Shown here: in pieces, positions 9,396 through 21,983 of the stretch | Position numbering within the stretch: the first letter of the stretch is position 1 | How the letters are laid out: the number at the start of each line of letters is the position of its first letter | Assembly (NCBI GenBank): GCA_019117285.1 | Contig: DXAA01000011.1 | Span: 62,001-126,000 of the forward strand | Origin: Candidatus Limosilactobacillus intestinigallinarum | Lineage (GTDB): Bacteria > Bacillota > Bacilli > Lactobacillales > Lactobacillaceae | Length of the DNA: 64,000 bases | Direction: 5' to 3' | Notes under the pieces: generated by a model | What the model was told of the DNA's origin: nothing | What the model saw: only the letters and a program-made list of their open reading frames with translations | Databases searched by the model: none | Translations under genes and position numbers: made by a program

Positions 9396-10019
9396 ATGAC
9401 TAGCGTTAATTTGTACAAGCAAGATGGTAGTCAAAACGGCACCATTGAACTGAACGCAGCGGTATTTGGTGTTGAACCAAACCAAAACGCTGAATTTGAT
9501 GCGATCCTGCGTCAACGTGCTTCATTGCGTCAAGGTACTCACGCTGTTAAGAATCGTTCAGCAGTTAGCGGTGGTGGTAAGAAGCCATGGCGTCAAAAGG
9601 GTACTGGTCGTGCTCGTCAAGGTTCAATCCGTTCACCACAATTCCGTGGCGGTGGTATTGTCTTTGGCCCTACTCCACGTTCCTACAAGTACAGCCTTCC
9701 TCGTAAGGTTCGTCAACTGGCTATCAAGTCAGCTCTTTCCCAAAAGGTTCTGGACGACAACTTAGTAGTTGTTGACTCCCTGAGCTTCGACGCACCTAAG
9801 ACGAAGGACTTTGCAGCTGCCTTAGACAGCTTGAAGGTTGCCGAAAAGGCACTGATCGTTGTTACTGACGATGACAAGAATGCTGCTTTATCTGCTCGCA
9901 ACCTGGCTAACGCAACCGTTGTTACGCCAGCTGGTGTTAACATCTTAAACGTTGTTGACGCTCAAAAGGTTGTTATCACTAAGTCAGCTCTTTCTCAAGT
10001 AGAGGAGGTGCTCGCATAA
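9396..10019 (+). CDS. rplD: 50S ribosomal protein L4
   Basis: L4 (207 residues) lines the exit tunnel with the extended loop seen here as [22 protein letters not shown], the place where macrolide-resistance changes usually fall; the loop looks normal. L4 is the autogenous repressor of S10 operons in enterobacteria, so it is the first candidate to act on the rpsJ leader. The stop codon overlaps the rplW start by one base (TAATG), implying coupled translation. Confidence 0.98.
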   Translation: MTSVNLYKQDGSQNGTIELNAAVFGVEPNQNAEFDAILRQRASLRQGTHAVKNRSAVSGGGKKPWRQKGTGRARQGSIRSPQFRGGGIVFGPTPRSYKYSLPRKVRQLAIKSALSQKVLDDNLVVVDSLSFDAPKTKDFAAALDSLKVAEKALIVVTDDDKNAALSARNLANATVVTPAGVNILNVVDAQKVVITKSALSQVEEVLA

Positions 10020-10315
10020 TGGAAGCACGCGAAATTATTTTACGTCCAGTTGTCACTGAAGCTTCAATGGCCGGCATGGACGACAAGCGTTACACGTTCG
10101 ATGTTGATTTACGAGCAACCAAGACCCAAGTTAAGAACGCTGTTGAAGAAATCTTCGGCGTTAAGGTTGTTAAGGTAAACATCATGAACGTTAAGGGTAA
10201 GAAGAAGCGTCAAGGCCGTTACGTTGGTTACACTAAGCGCCGTCGTAAGGCAATCGTTACGCTCTCTGCCGATTCTGATGAAATTAAGCTGTTCAACGAC
10301 AACAGTGAAAACTAA
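10019..10315 (+). CDS. rplW: 50S ribosomal protein L23
   Basis: L23 (98 residues) sits at the tunnel exit and is the docking site for trigger factor and SRP. It shows the family pattern [12 protein letters not shown] near the start and the conserved loop [20 protein letters not shown]. Its ATG overlaps the rplD stop codon; the GAGGAGG ribosome site lies inside the end of rplD. Confidence 0.97.
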   Translation: MEAREIILRPVVTEASMAGMDDKRYTFDVDLRATKTQVKNAVEEIFGVKVVKVNIMNVKGKKKRQGRYVGYTKRRRKAIVTLSADSDEIKLFNDNSEN

Positions 10316-10340
10316 TCATTAAAAAAAGGAGGAAAACACA

Positions 10341-11186
10341 GTGGGAATTCGTAAGTACAAACCTACTACTAACGGTCGCCGGAACATGAACGGTTACGAC
10401 TTCGCGGACATCACGAAGAACACCCCTGAAAAGTCATTGCTGGCACCATTGAAGAGTACTGCTGGTCGTAACAGTTACGGTCACATTACTGTTCGTCACC
10501 GTGGTGGTGGAGTTAAGCGTCAATACCGGATCATTGACTTCAAGCGGATCAAGGATGATGTTCCTGCAACTGTTAAGGCCATTGAATACGACCCTAACCG
10601 GACTGCTAACATCGCTCTGCTTGGTTACGCTGATGGTACTAAGTCATACATCATTGCTCCTAAGGGCTTGAAGGTTGGTATGACTGTTCAATCTGGTCCA
10701 GATGCTGATATCAAGGTTGGTAATGCTCTTCCATTGAAGAACATTCCAGTTGGTACTGTTATTCACAACATTGAATTAAAGCCAGGTAAGGGTGGCCAAC
10801 TCGCCCGTTCAGCTGGTGCATCTGCACAACTGCTTGGTAAGGAAGAAAAGTACGTCTTGGTTCGTCTTTCATCCGGTGAAGTTCGGATGGTCCTTGCTAC
10901 CTGCCGTGCCACGATTGGTACTGTTGGTAACGATGAACACGCCCTGTTAATCAAGGGTAAGGCTGGTCGTACTCGTTACGCAGGTCAACGTCCACACGTT
11001 CGTGGTTCCGTAATGAACCCTAACGATCACCCACATGGTGGTGGTGAAGGTAAGCAACCTGTTGGTTTACCATCACCTCTGTCTCCATGGGGTAAGAAGA
11101 CCGTTGGTAAGAAGACCCGTTCACACAAGGCTCGTTCAAACAAGTTCATTGTTCGTGGTCGGAAGCGCGGTCCACATACTCGTTAA
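10341..11186 (+). CDS. rplB: 50S ribosomal protein L2
   Basis: L2 (281 residues) is needed for subunit association and the peptidyl transferase centre. The start is GTG 10341 with AAAGGAGG upstream, giving [16 protein letters not shown]. The highly conserved C-terminal segment [18 protein letters not shown], with the histidine region near the active centre, is intact, followed by the arginine- and lysine-rich tail. Confidence 0.98.
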   Translation: MGIRKYKPTTNGRRNMNGYDFADITKNTPEKSLLAPLKSTAGRNSYGHITVRHRGGGVKRQYRIIDFKRIKDDVPATVKAIEYDPNRTANIALLGYADGTKSYIIAPKGLKVGMTVQSGPDADIKVGNALPLKNIPVGTVIHNIELKPGKGGQLARSAGASAQLLGKEEKYVLVRLSSGEVRMVLATCRATIGTVGNDEHALLIKGKAGRTRYAGQRPHVRGSVMNPNDHPHGGGEGKQPVGLPSPLSPWGKKTVGKKTRSHKARSNKFIVRGRKRGPHTR

Positions 11187-11220
11187 TTTACGTTTTATTA
11201 CCCGAGAGGAGGTACACTAA

Positions 11221-11499
11221 ATGGGTCGTAGTTTGAAGAAGGGACCTTTCGCTGACGCTTCATTATTGAAGAAGGTCGAAGCTCAAAAAGATTCCGAAAA
11301 GAAGACTGTCATCAAGACATGGTCACGTCGTTCAACCATTTTCCCAAGCTTTATTGGCTACACTTTTGCTGTTTACGATGGTCGGAAGCACGTACCAGTT
11401 TACGTTCAAGAAGACATGGTTGGCCACAAGTTAGGTGAATTCGTACCAACGCGGACTTTCCATGGTCACGCTACCGATGACAAGAAGACTGGTAAGTAA
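11221..11499 (+). CDS. rpsS: 30S ribosomal protein S19
   Basis: S19 (92 residues) binds S13 and contacts the large subunit through intersubunit bridges. It starts [12 protein letters not shown] and contains [29 protein letters not shown], the family core. GAGAGGAGG lies before the ATG. Confidence 0.98.
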   Translation: MGRSLKKGPFADASLLKKVEAQKDSEKKTVIKTWSRRSTIFPSFIGYTFAVYDGRKHVPVYVQEDMVGHKLGEFVPTRTFHGHATDDKKTGK

Positions 11500-11516
11500 G
11501 GAGGGTGAATTAATAA

Positions 11517-11864
11517 ATGGCTGAAAACATTACATCCGCTAAGGCAACTGCCAAGATGGTTCGGGTTGCTCCCCGTAAGGCTCGTCTTGTGTTAGATGCA
11601 ATTCGCGGCAAGAGTGTTGCTGAAGCATTTGCTATTCTGAAGTTCACCAGCCGCGGTGCCGCTTCAGATGTTGAAAAAGTATTAAAATCTGCTGTTGCAA
11701 ACGCTGAAAACAACTTTGACTTAGATCGTGCATCTTTGGTTGTTAGCGAAGCTTATGCGAACGAAGGACCAACCTTAAAGCGGTTCCGTCCACGTGCAAA
11801 GGGTTCTGCTTCACCAATTAACAAGCGGACTAGTCACATCACAGTGGTTGTTACAGAACGATAG
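11517..11864 (+). CDS. rplV: 50S ribosomal protein L22
   Basis: L22 (115 residues) contributes a beta-hairpin to the narrow part of the exit tunnel. The hairpin segment [22 protein letters not shown] is complete, with no duplication or deletion of the kind linked to macrolide resistance. The N-terminal helix region [18 protein letters not shown] is typical. The spacing to rpsS is 17 bases. Confidence 0.97.
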   Translation: MAENITSAKATAKMVRVAPRKARLVLDAIRGKSVAEAFAILKFTSRGAASDVEKVLKSAVANAENNFDLDRASLVVSEAYANEGPTLKRFRPRAKGSASPINKRTSHITVVVTER

Positions 11865-11876
11865 GAGGAATGAATA

Positions 11877-12542
11877 GTGGGTCAAAAGATCAATCCTAAT
11901 GGTTTTCGTGTCGGAGTCATTCGCGATTGGACTGCAAAGTGGTACGCTGACAAGAACTTTGCCGACTATCTGAACGAAGACCTTCGGATCCGTAAGTACA
12001 TTGAAAAGCGACTTGCTGATGCCTCTGTATCAACCGTTGAAATTGAACGTGCCGCTAACCGCGTCAACGTTTCAATTCACACTGCCAAGCCAGGTATGGT
12101 TATTGGTAAGGGTGGTTCAGAAGTTGAAGCACTTCGTAAGGAATTAAACAAGTTAACTGGCAAGCGTGTCCACATCAACATCGTGGAAATCAAGAAGCCA
12201 GACTTGGATGCACACCTGGTTGGTGAAAGCATTGCTCGTCAACTGGAAGCTCGTATTGCTTTCCGTCGTGCAATGCGTGGAGCAATGCAACGTGCAATGC
12301 GTGCCGGTGCTAAGGGTATCAAGACCCAAGTTGCTGGTCGTCTGAACGGTGCTGACATGTCTCGGGTTGAATCATACTCAGACGGTACTGTTCCGCTTCA
12401 CACACTCCGTGCAGACATTGATTACTCTTGGGATGAAGCTAACACGACTTACGGTGTCCTTGGTGTTAAGACCTGGATCTACCGTGGTGAAGTTCTTCCT
12501 GCCAAGAAGAATGAAAATGACGATGAACAAGGAGGGAAGTAA
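11877..12542 (+). CDS. rpsC: 30S ribosomal protein S3
   Basis: S3 (221 residues) forms part of the mRNA entry helicase with S4 and S5. The GTG start gives [18 protein letters not shown]; the KH domain carries [18 protein letters not shown] and the C-terminal domain [18 protein letters not shown]. The end is acidic and lysine-rich ([12 protein letters not shown]), a normal variable tail. The last codons contain the AGGAGG site of rplP. Confidence 0.98.
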   Translation: MGQKINPNGFRVGVIRDWTAKWYADKNFADYLNEDLRIRKYIEKRLADASVSTVEIERAANRVNVSIHTAKPGMVIGKGGSEVEALRKELNKLTGKRVHINIVEIKKPDLDAHLVGESIARQLEARIAFRRAMRGAMQRAMRAGAKGIKTQVAGRLNGADMSRVESYSDGTVPLHTLRADIDYSWDEANTTYGVLGVKTWIYRGEVLPAKKNENDDEQGGK

Positions 12543-12545
12543 AAC

Positions 12546-12980
12546 ATGCTAGTACCAAAGCGAGTAAAGCACCGTAAGGTTCAACGTGGTCACATGCGTG
12601 GTGAAGCCAAGGGTGGCAAGACGGTTACCTTTGGTGACTACGGTTTGCAAGCCCTTGATTCTCACTGGATCAGCAACCGCCAAATCGAAGCTGCCCGTAT
12701 CGCTATGACCCGTTACATGAAGCGTGGTGGGAAGGTTTGGATCAAGATCTTCCCTCAACTTTCCTACACCAGCAAAGGTGTTGGTGTCCGGATGGGTAAT
12801 GGTAAAGGTGCTCCAGAAGGCTGGGTTGCCCCAGTTAAGCGCGGCAAGGTTATGTTCGAAGTAGGGGGCGTTTCTGAAGAAGTCGCTCGTGAAGCTTTGC
12901 GTCTTGCCGGTCACAAGTTGCCAGTTCGCACTAAGATCGTACAACGTGAGGAAGTAGGTGGACAATCTAATGAAAAGTAA
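12546..12980 (+). CDS. rplP: 50S ribosomal protein L16
   Basis: L16 (144 residues) organises the A-site tRNA pocket of the large subunit. It begins [19 protein letters not shown] and contains [20 protein letters not shown] and [19 protein letters not shown]. Its last eleven bases overlap rpmC, which points to translational coupling. Confidence 0.98.
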   Translation: MLVPKRVKHRKVQRGHMRGEAKGGKTVTFGDYGLQALDSHWISNRQIEAARIAMTRYMKRGGKVWIKIFPQLSYTSKGVGVRMGNGKGAPEGWVAPVKRGKVMFEVGGVSEEVAREALRLAGHKLPVRTKIVQREEVGGQSNEK

Positions 12981-13176
12981 AGATTACGTACAAGAACTGA
13001 ATGGATTAACCACTGACAAGCTACTTGACCGTGAGAAGGAATTGAAGGAACAATTGTTTAACTTACGTTTCCAATTAGCAACCGGCCAATTGGAAAACAC
13101 TGCAAGTCTGAAGCAAGTACGTAAGGACATTGCACGGGTTAAGACAGTTCTTCGTCAACAACAATTAAACAAATAA
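12970..13176 (+). CDS. rpmC: 50S ribosomal protein L29
   Basis: L29 (68 residues) is a small two-helix protein near the tunnel exit. The ATG at 12970 ([12 protein letters not shown]) is preferred over an in-frame GTG at 12958 because AGGTGG (12955-12960) is then nine bases upstream. The signature [19 protein letters not shown] is present. It overlaps the end of rplP. Confidence 0.96.
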   Translation: MKSKDYVQELNGLTTDKLLDREKELKEQLFNLRFQLATGQLENTASLKQVRKDIARVKTVLRQQQLNK

Positions 13177-13200
13177 GAATACGAAAAGGAGGATTAGCGC

Positions 13201-13467
13201 ATGAGTGAAGCACGTAATGCACGTAAGGTTTACCAAGGCCGCGTTGTTTCTGACAAGATGGACAAGACCATCACTGTCGTAGTTGACACTTACAAGAGTG
13301 CCCCTGTCTACGGCAAGCGTGTACGTTACTCAAAGAAGTACTACGCACACGATGAAAACAACGAAGCTAAGACCGGCGACACTGTACAAATCATGGAAAC
13401 TCGGCCACTGTCAGCCAAGAAGCGTTTCCGTCTTGTAAAGATTGTCGAAAAGGCTGCTACCCTTTAA
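13201..13467 (+). CDS. rpsQ: 30S ribosomal protein S17
   Basis: S17 (88 residues) is a primary 16S-binding protein with an OB fold. It contains [17 protein letters not shown] and the C-terminal [29 protein letters not shown] precedes the ATG. A 63-base A/T-rich gap follows before rplN; I see no terminator in it. Confidence 0.97.
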   Translation: MSEARNARKVYQGRVVSDKMDKTITVVVDTYKSAPVYGKRVRYSKKYYAHDENNEAKTGDTVQIMETRPLSAKKRFRLVKIVEKAATL

Positions 13468-13530
13468 TTAGCAGATAACTCTTAAATTCGTATTCTAATT
13501 CTTATTTGTAAATGGAAGGAGGACCTAACC

Positions 13531-13899
13531 GTGATTCAACAGGAAAGTCGGTTGAAAGTCGCTGATAACTCCGGTGCGCGCGAAATCTTAGTTATCAAGA
13601 TTTTGGGTGGTTCCCGAGTTAAGACTGGTAATATTGGTGACATTATTGTTGCTACTGTAAAGCAGGCAACACCAGGTGGCGTTGTTAAGAAGGGTGACGT
13701 TGTTAAGGCCGTTGTCGTACGGACTAAGCATGGTCTGCACCGTAAGGATGGTTCATACATCAAGTTTGATGAAAACGCTGCTGTTTTGATTAACAATGAT
13801 AAGAGCCCTAAGGGTACCCGTATTTTTGGCCCAATCGCTCGTGAGCTCCGTGGTGATGACTTCATGAAGATCGTCTCACTCGCTCCAGAAGTTCTGTAA
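13531..13899 (+). CDS. rplN: 50S ribosomal protein L14
   Basis: L14 (122 residues) binds near bridge B8 and the silencing factor RsfS. It starts at GTG 13531 ([19 protein letters not shown]) behind GGAAGGAGG. The conserved segments [14 protein letters not shown] and [13 protein letters not shown] are present. It is the first gene of the classical spc segment, here continuous with the S10 segment. Confidence 0.98.
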   Translation: MIQQESRLKVADNSGAREILVIKILGGSRVKTGNIGDIIVATVKQATPGGVVKKGDVVKAVVVRTKHGLHRKDGSYIKFDENAAVLINNDKSPKGTRIFGPIARELRGDDFMKIVSLAPEVL

Positions 13900-13933
13900 G
13901 ATTTAACCAAGAATAAGGAGGTGCACAATCAAC

Positions 13934-14242
13934 ATGTTCATTAAGACAGGTGACAAAGTTCGCGTTATCGCCGGTAAGGACAAGGGCAAGGAAGGTAGCG
14001 TTAAGAAGATCTTAGCTGCTGAAAACCGCGTTGTCGTTGAAGGCATTAACAAGATCAAGAAACATCAAAAGCCAAACAACGCTAACCCAAACGGTGGTGT
14101 TATCGATACTGAAGCCCCAATCAACGCTTCAAACGTAATGCTGATTGATCCTTCAACTAACGAACCAACCCGTGTCGGTTACAAGTTTGTTGATGGTAAG
14201 AAGGTTCGCGTTGCCAAGAAGTCAGGCAAGACCCTCGACTAA
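13934..14242 (+). CDS. rplX: 50S ribosomal protein L24
   Basis: L24 (102 residues) is an assembly initiator with a KOW motif, visible as [20 protein letters not shown] at residues 4-23. Further conserved parts are [13 protein letters not shown] and the ETEAPI-like [20 protein letters not shown] lies upstream. Confidence 0.97.
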   Translation: MFIKTGDKVRVIAGKDKGKEGSVKKILAAENRVVVEGINKIKKHQKPNNANPNGGVIDTEAPINASNVMLIDPSTNEPTRVGYKFVDGKKVRVAKKSGKTLD

Positions 14243-14270
14243 TATTTGAAGAAAGGAGGAATAACGACTA

Positions 14271-14813
14271 ATGGAAAACCGTTTGAAAGCTAAATACGAA
14301 AGCGAAATTCGCCCAGCTTTAATTGAAAAGTTCAACTACTCTTCAGTTATGCAAGCCCCAAAGATTGACAAGATTGTTTTGAACATGGGTGTTGGTGATG
14401 CTACTACCAACTCAAAGAACCTGGATGAAGCTGTTGAAGAACTTAGCCTTATCGCTGGTCAAAAGCCACTGATTACCAAGGCTAAGAAGTCTATCGCCGG
14501 CTTCCGTCTTCGTGAAGGTATGGCAATTGGTGCCAAGGTTACCCTGCGTGGTGAACGGATGTACGATTTCTTGGACAAGTTAATCAACGTTGCTCTGCCA
14601 CGGGTTCGTGACTTCCACGGTGTAAGCAACAAGGCCTTCGATGGTCGTGGTAACTACACTCTCGGTATTCGTGAACAATTAATTTTCCCAGAAATTGATT
14701 ACGACAAGGTAAATCGTGTTCGTGGTTTGGATGTTGTAATCGTAACGACTGCTCAAAGTGATGAAGAATCACACGAATTACTTGCCAAGCTCGGCATGCC
14801 ATTTGCTAAATAA
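14271..14813 (+). CDS. rplE: 50S ribosomal protein L5
   Basis: L5 (180 residues, standard length) binds 5S rRNA and contacts the P-site tRNA. Typical stretches are [28 protein letters not shown] and [27 protein letters not shown] precedes the ATG; rpsN follows after 15 bases. Confidence 0.98.
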   Translation: MENRLKAKYESEIRPALIEKFNYSSVMQAPKIDKIVLNMGVGDATTNSKNLDEAVEELSLIAGQKPLITKAKKSIAGFRLREGMAIGAKVTLRGERMYDFLDKLINVALPRVRDFHGVSNKAFDGRGNYTLGIREQLIFPEIDYDKVNRVRGLDVVIVTTAQSDEESHELLAKLGMPFAK

Positions 14814-14828
14814 AGGAGGTTCCACAAA

Positions 14829-15014
14829 TTGGCTAAAAAATCAATGATTGCTAAGTGCAACCGTCCCGCTAAGTTCTCAAGTCGTGAATACACACGTTGT
14901 GCTCGTTGTGGACGTCCGCACTCAGTTTACCGTAAATTCCACCTATGCCGGATTTGCTTACGAGAACTTGCCCACAAGGGACAAATTCCTGGTTTGAAGA
15001 AGGCTAGCTGGTAA
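14829..15014 (+). CDS. rpsN: 30S ribosomal protein S14, zinc-binding type Z
   Basis: S14 (61 residues) of the short type, with the zinc ribbon CARC at about 24-27 and CRIC at about 40-43. Many Firmicutes keep a second, zinc-free long S14 elsewhere that replaces this one under zinc limitation; none is in this window. The start is TTG 14829 ([13 protein letters not shown]) behind AAAGGAGG. Confidence 0.97.
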   Translation: MAKKSMIAKCNRPAKFSSREYTRCARCGRPHSVYRKFHLCRICLRELAHKGQIPGLKKASW

Positions 15015-15045
15015 ACAAATCACCGACAAAAGGAGGAAAACATCG

Positions 15046-15444
15046 ATGTCTATGAGTGATCCAATTGCAGATTTCTTAACTCGCATTCGTAACGCTAACA
15101 TGGCTCAACACGAATCAGTTGAGGCTCCTGCATCAAAGATGAAGAAGGACATCGCTGAAATCTTGAAGAACGAAGGTTTCATTCGCGATGTTGAATATGT
15201 TGACGATAACAAGCAAGGCATCATCCGTGTATTCTTGAAGTACGGGAACGACGGTCAACGCGTTATTTCCGGCTTGAAGCGGATCTCAAAGCCTGGTTTA
15301 CGCTCATACGTTAAGGCTGATGCTGTGCCAAAGGTTCTTAACGGTTTAGGTATTGCCATTATCTCAACATCTGAGGGTGTTGTGACTGACAAGGTTGCTC
15401 GCGCCAAGAACATTGGTGGCGAAGTTATCGCCTACGTTTGGTAA
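15046..15444 (+). CDS. rpsH: 30S ribosomal protein S8
   Basis: S8 (132 residues) binds the central domain of 16S rRNA and in enterobacteria represses the spc operon by binding the L5 message. It begins [18 protein letters not shown] and ends with the conserved [23 protein letters not shown]. An AGGAGG site lies upstream; no S8-binding copy in the mRNA was looked for in detail. Confidence 0.98.
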   Translation: MSMSDPIADFLTRIRNANMAQHESVEAPASKMKKDIAEILKNEGFIRDVEYVDDNKQGIIRVFLKYGNDGQRVISGLKRISKPGLRSYVKADAVPKVLNGLGIAIISTSEGVVTDKVARAKNIGGEVIAYVW

Positions 15445-15472
15445 TATTAATAATTAGTTAGGAGGTGTACGC

Positions 15473-16009
15473 ATGAGTCGTATTGGTTACAAGGAAATTG
15501 ACCTGCCAAAGGGCGTTGAAGTATCACAAGATGGTAACGTGGTAACTGTTAAGGGTCCTAAGGGTACTTTATCTCGTGAAATCTCACCATTGATCAAGAT
15601 GACCGTTGCCGACAACGTTGTTAAGTTTGATCGTGATGGCGATTCCAACAAGTTGAAGATGATCCACGGTACTACCCGGGCTAACGTTAACAACATGGTT
15701 GAAGGTGTTGTTGATGGTTACAAGAAGGTTCTGAAGCTCGTCGGTGTTGGTTACCGTGCACAATTCAAGGGCAATAAGCTGATCTTGACTGTTGGTTACT
15801 CCAACCCAGTTGAAATCGACAAGCCAGAAGATGTTGACATCAAGGTGCCAGACAACACCACGATCGAATTGAGCTCAATCAACAAGGAACACCTTGGTGA
15901 TTTTGCTGCGCAAGTTCGTGCCGTTCGTTCACCTGAACCATACAAGGGTAAGGGTATTCGTTACGAAAACGAACACATCATCCGTAAGGAAGGTAAGACT
16001 GGTAAGTAA
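15473..16009 (+). CDS. rplF: 50S ribosomal protein L6
   Basis: L6 (178 residues) lies by the sarcin-ricin loop near the factor-binding site. The start is [15 protein letters not shown] and the C-terminal [15 protein letters not shown] is the family signature. GGAGGTG precedes the ATG. Confidence 0.98.
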   Translation: MSRIGYKEIDLPKGVEVSQDGNVVTVKGPKGTLSREISPLIKMTVADNVVKFDRDGDSNKLKMIHGTTRANVNNMVEGVVDGYKKVLKLVGVGYRAQFKGNKLILTVGYSNPVEIDKPEDVDIKVPDNTTIELSSINKEHLGDFAAQVRAVRSPEPYKGKGIRYENEHIIRKEGKTGK

Positions 16010-16074
16010 TCTGATTAGGTTATTCTATCAGCAATTTATAATTAACATAAAATATTCAATAAGAGGTGACTATT

Positions 16075-16431
16075 GTGATTTCTAAACCAGATAAGAACAA
16101 GATCCGTCAACGCCGTCACATGCGCGTTCGCGGTAAGATTTCTGGTACTGCGGAGCGCCCACGCTTAAGTGTTTACCGTTCAAACAAAAACATTTACGCT
16201 CAATTAATTGATGACGTAAAGGGTGTGACGCTCGCTAGTGCCTCCACAATGGACAGTGAAGTTAGTGGCAAGACGAAGACTGAGCAAGCTAGTGGTGTTG
16301 GTGCCCTGATCGCCAAGCGCGCGGTTGCCAAGAACATCAGCAATGTTGTCTTCGATCGTGGTGGGTACCTCTACCACGGCCGTGTTGAAGCCTTAGCTGA
16401 CGCTGCTCGTGAAAACGGACTTAAATTCTAA
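16075..16431 (+). CDS. rplR: 50S ribosomal protein L18
   Basis: L18 (118 residues) carries 5S rRNA into the central protuberance together with L5. I place the start at GTG 16075 ([18 protein letters not shown]), six bases after AGAGGTG; another in-frame GTG nine bases upstream is part of that ribosome site. Conserved blocks are [20 protein letters not shown] and the C-terminal [20 protein letters not shown]. Confidence 0.97.
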   Translation: MISKPDKNKIRQRRHMRVRGKISGTAERPRLSVYRSNKNIYAQLIDDVKGVTLASASTMDSEVSGKTKTEQASGVGALIAKRAVAKNISNVVFDRGGYLYHGRVEALADAARENGLKF

Positions 16432-16453
16432 AGAGAAGGAGGAATAACCTGCA

Positions 16454-16963
16454 ATGACATCATCAGAATTCATTGATCCAGCAAAGTTGGACTTAGACGA
16501 TCAAGTTGTTGCCATCAACCGGATTACCAAGGTTGTTAAGGGTGGTCGCCGGATGCGTTTTGCTGCCTTAGTAATCGTTGGTGATCGTAAGGGTCACGTT
16601 GGTTTCGGTACTGGTAAGGCTCAAGAAGTTCCGGAAGCTATCCGGAAGGCCCAAGCTGCTGCTGAAAAGAACCTGATCACTGTGCCAATCGTTGGTACGA
16701 CCATTCCACACGAAGTTATCGGTGTATACGGCGGTGGCAAGATCATGTTGAAGCCAGCCGTTGAAGGTTCCGGGGTTGCTGCCGGTGGTGCGGTACGTAA
16801 CGTTATGGACCTTGCTGGTGTAGCTGATGTTACTTCAAAGCGTCTTGGTTCCAACACTCCTGTTAACGTTGTTCGTGCAACGTTTGAAGGTTTGAAGCAA
16901 TTGAAGAGTGCTGAAGAAGTTGCCAAGCTTCGTGGCGTTTCAGTTGACCACTTGGCAGAATAA
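16454..16963 (+). CDS. rpsE: 30S ribosomal protein S5
   Basis: S5 (169 residues) contributes to decoding accuracy and to the mRNA entry tunnel. The N-terminal double-stranded-RNA-binding domain shows [20 protein letters not shown] and the C-terminal half [28 protein letters not shown] is upstream of the ATG at 16454. Confidence 0.98.
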   Translation: MTSSEFIDPAKLDLDDQVVAINRITKVVKGGRRMRFAALVIVGDRKGHVGFGTGKAQEVPEAIRKAQAAAEKNLITVPIVGTTIPHEVIGVYGGGKIMLKPAVEGSGVAAGGAVRNVMDLAGVADVTSKRLGSNTPVNVVRATFEGLKQLKSAEEVAKLRGVSVDHLAE

Positions 16964-16977
16964 GGAGGGCACTAATT

Positions 16978-17160
16978 ATGGCTAAAGTTAAAGTTACCTT
17001 AATCCACAGTGTTGCCCACCGCGAACCAACCCAACGTAAGACCGTTAAGGCATTGGGCCTGGGCAAGATCGGCAGTTCTAACATTCTGCCAGACAACGCT
17101 GCAACACGTGGCCAAATTTTCAAGGTTGCACACTTAGTTTCTATCGAAGAAGTTAAGTAA
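16978..17160 (+). CDS. rpmD: 50S ribosomal protein L30
   Basis: L30 (60 residues) of the short bacterial type. The sequence [24 protein letters not shown] followed by [20 protein letters not shown] matches the family along its full length. It is closely spaced between rpsE (14 bases) and rplO (32 bases). Confidence 0.96.
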   Translation: MAKVKVTLIHSVAHREPTQRKTVKALGLGKIGSSNILPDNAATRGQIFKVAHLVSIEEVK

Positions 17161-17192
17161 TTACAATTAAATAATAAGGAGGTGCCTACTAA

Positions 17193-17627
17193 ATGAAGTT
17201 AAATGAATTGAAGCCTGCAGAAGGTTCTCGTTCAAAGCGTCTTCGTAAGGGTCGTGGCCTTTCATCTGGTCATGGTTTTACTTCCGGACGTGGTACGAAG
17301 GGTCAAAAGGCTCATGGTAAGACTCGTCTGGGCTTTGAAGGGGGCCAAATGCCACTCTACCGGCAAATCCCAAAGCGTGGTTTCACCAACATTAACCGCA
17401 AGGAATACGCTATTGTTAACTTGACTGCATTGAACAAGTTCGATGACGGTACTGAAGTTACTCCACAAGTTCTGATGGAAAGTGGCTTAGTCAAGAACTT
17501 GAAGAGCGGTGTTAAGGTTCTTGGTAGTGGTAAGCTTGAGAAGAAGTTAACTGTTAAGGCTAACAAGTTTTCCGCTTCCGCAGTTTCTGCTATTGAAGCT
17601 GCCGGCGGTAAAACTGAGGTGATGTAA
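17193..17627 (+). CDS. rplO: 50S ribosomal protein L15
   Basis: L15 (144 residues) is a late assembly protein with a long basic N-terminal extension, here [20 protein letters not shown] and [20 protein letters not shown]. The globular C-terminal part is normal. secY starts one base after its stop, and the GAGGTGATG ribosome site of secY lies in the last rplO codons. Confidence 0.97.
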   Translation: MKLNELKPAEGSRSKRLRKGRGLSSGHGFTSGRGTKGQKAHGKTRLGFEGGQMPLYRQIPKRGFTNINRKEYAIVNLTALNKFDDGTEVTPQVLMESGLVKNLKSGVKVLGSGKLEKKLTVKANKFSASAVSAIEAAGGKTEVM

Positions 17628-17628
17628 T

Positions 17629-19601
<1,973 letters not shown>

Positions 19602-19614
19602 TTTGGGTTATGCC

Positions 19615-19697
19615 TTGCGAAGTACGGCTAGTTATGCTAAACTAGGCAAGGTTTATCTAGCTGACAGTGGGAAGTGACCGCACTTTCCACCGTTTTT
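19615..19697 (+). promoter_or_regulatory. Internal promoter and attenuator-like hairpin before infA
   Basis: TTGCGA (19615-19620) and TAAACT (19638-19643) have a 17-base spacer. Downstream, GTGGGAAGTG (19667-19676) pairs with CACTTTCCAC (19681-19690) around a four-base loop, followed by CGTTTTTACG. The hairpin resembles a weak intrinsic terminator placed between this promoter and infA, so it may set the level of the infA-to-rplQ segment. Confidence 0.65.
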
Positions 19698-19734
19698 ACG
19701 TAATTTTCTTGATTAGGCAAGGAGGAACCATTCC

Positions 19735-19953
19735 GTGGCAAAAGCCGATGTGATTGAAGTAGAAGGTAAAGTTACTGAGACTTTGCCTAATGCGATGTTT
19801 AAAGTTGAACTGGAAAACGGAGCTGAGATCTTGGCCCACGTTTCCGGTAAGATTCGGATGCACTACATCAAGATCTTACCTGGTGACCGGGTTAAGGTTG
19901 AAATGTCCCCTTATGACCTGACCAAGGGTCGGATCACGTTCCGGTTTAAGTAG
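19735..19953 (+). CDS. infA: Translation initiation factor IF-1
   Basis: IF-1 (72 residues) is a one-domain OB-fold protein that blocks the A site during initiation. The GTG start gives [20 protein letters not shown]; the conserved [19 protein letters not shown] and the C-terminal [11 protein letters not shown] are present. Its distance of 133 bases from adk and the promoter in that gap suggest partly independent expression. Confidence 0.98.
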   Translation: MAKADVIEVEGKVTETLPNAMFKVELENGAEILAHVSGKIRMHYIKILPGDRVKVEMSPYDLTKGRITFRFK

Positions 19954-19986
19954 TAGTTAACAGGAACTCTCTAGGAGGATTTAATA

Positions 19987-20106
19987 ATGAAAGTAAGACC
20001 ATCAGTCAAGCGGATGTGCGAGCACTGCAAGATCGTTAAGCGTCATGGACGTGTTATGGTTATTTGCTCTGCAAACCCTAAGCACAAGCAGCGTCAAGGT
20101 AAGTAA
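19987..20106 (+). CDS. rpmJ: 50S ribosomal protein L36
   Basis: A 39-residue protein beginning [20 protein letters not shown] and ending PKHKQRQGK. Its cysteines (CEHC, then one in VICSANPKH) with the histidine form the zinc site of the zinc-binding L36 type. AGGAGG lies ten bases before the ATG. It is in the standard place between infA and rpsM. Confidence 0.97.
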   Translation: MKVRPSVKRMCEHCKIVKRHGRVMVICSANPKHKQRQGK

Positions 20107-20136
20107 TAAAATTAATTAAGAACGGAGGTGCAATAA

Positions 20137-20502
20137 ATGGCTCGTATTGCAGGTGTCGATTTACCTCGTGACAAGCGTATCGTAATCGGCTTAACTTATA
20201 TTTACGGTATTGGTGATTCTCGTGCAAAGAAGATCCTTGAAAATGCCGGTGTTTCAGAAGACATTCGTGTTCGTGATTTGACTCCAGATCAAGAAGAAAA
20301 GATCCGTGCACAAGTCGACCAAATCCAAGTGGAAGGTGACTTGCGTCGTGAAGTTTCCATGAACATCAAGCGGCTCCAAGAAATTGGTTCATACCGTGGT
20401 ATGCGTCACCGTCGTGGTTTGCCTGTTCGTGGTCAACACACGAAGAACAACGCCCGGACTCGTAAGGGTAAGGCCGTTACCATCGCAAACAAGAAGAAGT
20501 AA
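20137..20502 (+). CDS. rpsM: 30S ribosomal protein S13
   Basis: S13 (121 residues) reaches from the 30S head to the P-site tRNA and the large subunit. It starts [20 protein letters not shown] with the helix-hairpin region [14 protein letters not shown] and ends with the basic [25 protein letters not shown] precedes the ATG. Confidence 0.98.
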   Translation: MARIAGVDLPRDKRIVIGLTYIYGIGDSRAKKILENAGVSEDIRVRDLTPDQEEKIRAQVDQIQVEGDLRREVSMNIKRLQEIGSYRGMRHRRGLPVRGQHTKNNARTRKGKAVTIANKKK

Positions 20503-20537
20503 TTAGATTTTATTAAAAAAGGAGGTTAGTACTAGAT

Positions 20538-20927
20538 ATGGCAACCAAAAAGGGTACGCGTAAGCGTCGTGCAAAAAAGAATGTTGAAACTGGTGTTGCC
20601 CACATTCACTCAACATTCAACAACACTTTGATCATGATCACTGATGTTCAAGGTAACGCTGTTGCTTGGTCATCAGCCGGTGTTTTAGGCTTCAAGGGTA
20701 GTCGTAAGTCTACGCCATTCGCTGCTCAGATGGCTTCTGAAGCCGCTGCTAAGCAAGCTATGGAACACGGTATGAAGACCGTTGAAGTTGAAGTTAAGGG
20801 TCCAGGTTCCGGTCGCGAATCTGCCATCCGTGCTCTTCAAGCAACTGGTTTGGAAGTTACCGCTATTCGTGATGTAACTCCAGTTCCACACAATGGTTCT
20901 CGTCCTCCAAAGCGTCGTCGTGTTTAA
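20538..20927 (+). CDS. rpsK: 30S ribosomal protein S11
   Basis: S11 (129 residues) lies on the platform near the mRNA exit. The patterns [20 protein letters not shown] and [20 protein letters not shown] and the C-terminus [15 protein letters not shown] are diagnostic. AAAGGAGG lies upstream; rpoA follows after 79 bases without a visible terminator. Confidence 0.98.
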   Translation: MATKKGTRKRRAKKNVETGVAHIHSTFNNTLIMITDVQGNAVAWSSAGVLGFKGSRKSTPFAAQMASEAAAKQAMEHGMKTVEVEVKGPGSGRESAIRALQATGLEVTAIRDVTPVPHNGSRPPKRRRV

Positions 20928-21006
20928 TTGACATTGTTGGTACTTACCAACGATTGCCTTTTCGTCTCAAATGCGAACCACGTTTTGAAAGGGGTACAGG
21001 GATAGA

Positions 21007-21951
21007 ATGATCGAATTTGAAAAGCCAAACATTCACAAAGTTGAAGAGACTGATAACTACGGCAAGTTTGTTGTAGAACCACTTGAACGCGGTTATGGAA
21101 CTACTCTTGGTAATTCATTAAGACGTGTACTGCTGGCCTCACTTCCGGGTGCAGCGATCACCAGTATGCAAATTGATGGGGTCTTGCATGAATTCAGCAC
21201 CGTTGAAGGTGTTACTGAAGATGTAACCCAAATTATCTTAAATCTTAAGAAGGTTTCCTTGAAGATCAACTCCGAAGATCAAAAGGATCTCGAACTTGAT
21301 GTCAAGGGCCCAGCCGAAGTAACCGCTGCGGACATCCAGGGTGATGGGGAAGTTACCATCTTGAACCCTGACCTGCACATTGCAACTGTTGCTGATGGTG
21401 CGGAATTACACATTAAGATGACAGCTGATAAAGGTCGCGGTTACCTTTCTGCTAACGATAATAAGGCCCGGATGGAAGATCTTGCCATCGGTGTATTACC
21501 AATTGACTCCATCTATACCCCAATTGAACGTGTAAACTACACTGTCGAAAATGCACGTGTTGGTCAACGCAACGACTACGATAAGTTGACTTTGGATGTT
21601 TGGACTGACGGTTCATTAACACCTACCGAAGCGGTTAGCTTGGGGGCTAAGATTTTGACCGAACACCTGGCAATGTTTGTGGATCTGACTGAGGAAGCAC
21701 AAAATGCTCAAGTAATGGTTGAAAAGGAAGAAACCCACAAGGAAAAGATGCTTGAAATGACGATTGAGGAACTGGACCTCTCTGTACGTTCCTACAACTG
21801 CCTCAAGCGTGCCGGCATCAACACCGTGAAGGAATTGACTGATCGGACGGTTTCGGACATGATGAAGGTTCGGAATTTAGGACAGAAGTCATTAGAAGAA
21901 ATTAAGCTTAAGTTAAATGATCTCGGTGTTTCATTCCGCCAAGATGATTAA
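21007..21951 (+). CDS. rpoA: RNA polymerase alpha subunit
   Basis: The alpha subunit (314 residues) dimerises to start polymerase assembly and binds UP elements and regulators with its C-terminal domain. The N-terminal domain shows [20 protein letters not shown] at about residues 22-41; the C-terminal domain begins around residue 250 with [18 protein letters not shown] and ends with [23 protein letters not shown] lies eleven bases before the ATG. Confidence 0.98.
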   Translation: MIEFEKPNIHKVEETDNYGKFVVEPLERGYGTTLGNSLRRVLLASLPGAAITSMQIDGVLHEFSTVEGVTEDVTQIILNLKKVSLKINSEDQKDLELDVKGPAEVTAADIQGDGEVTILNPDLHIATVADGAELHIKMTADKGRGYLSANDNKARMEDLAIGVLPIDSIYTPIERVNYTVENARVGQRNDYDKLTLDVWTDGSLTPTEAVSLGAKILTEHLAMFVDLTEEAQNAQVMVEKEETHKEKMLEMTIEELDLSVRSYNCLKRAGINTVKELTDRTVSDMMKVRNLGQKSLEEIKLKLNDLGVSFRQDD

Positions 21952-21983
21952 TTAACACCAATTGCAAAGGAGGGAACCACTTC

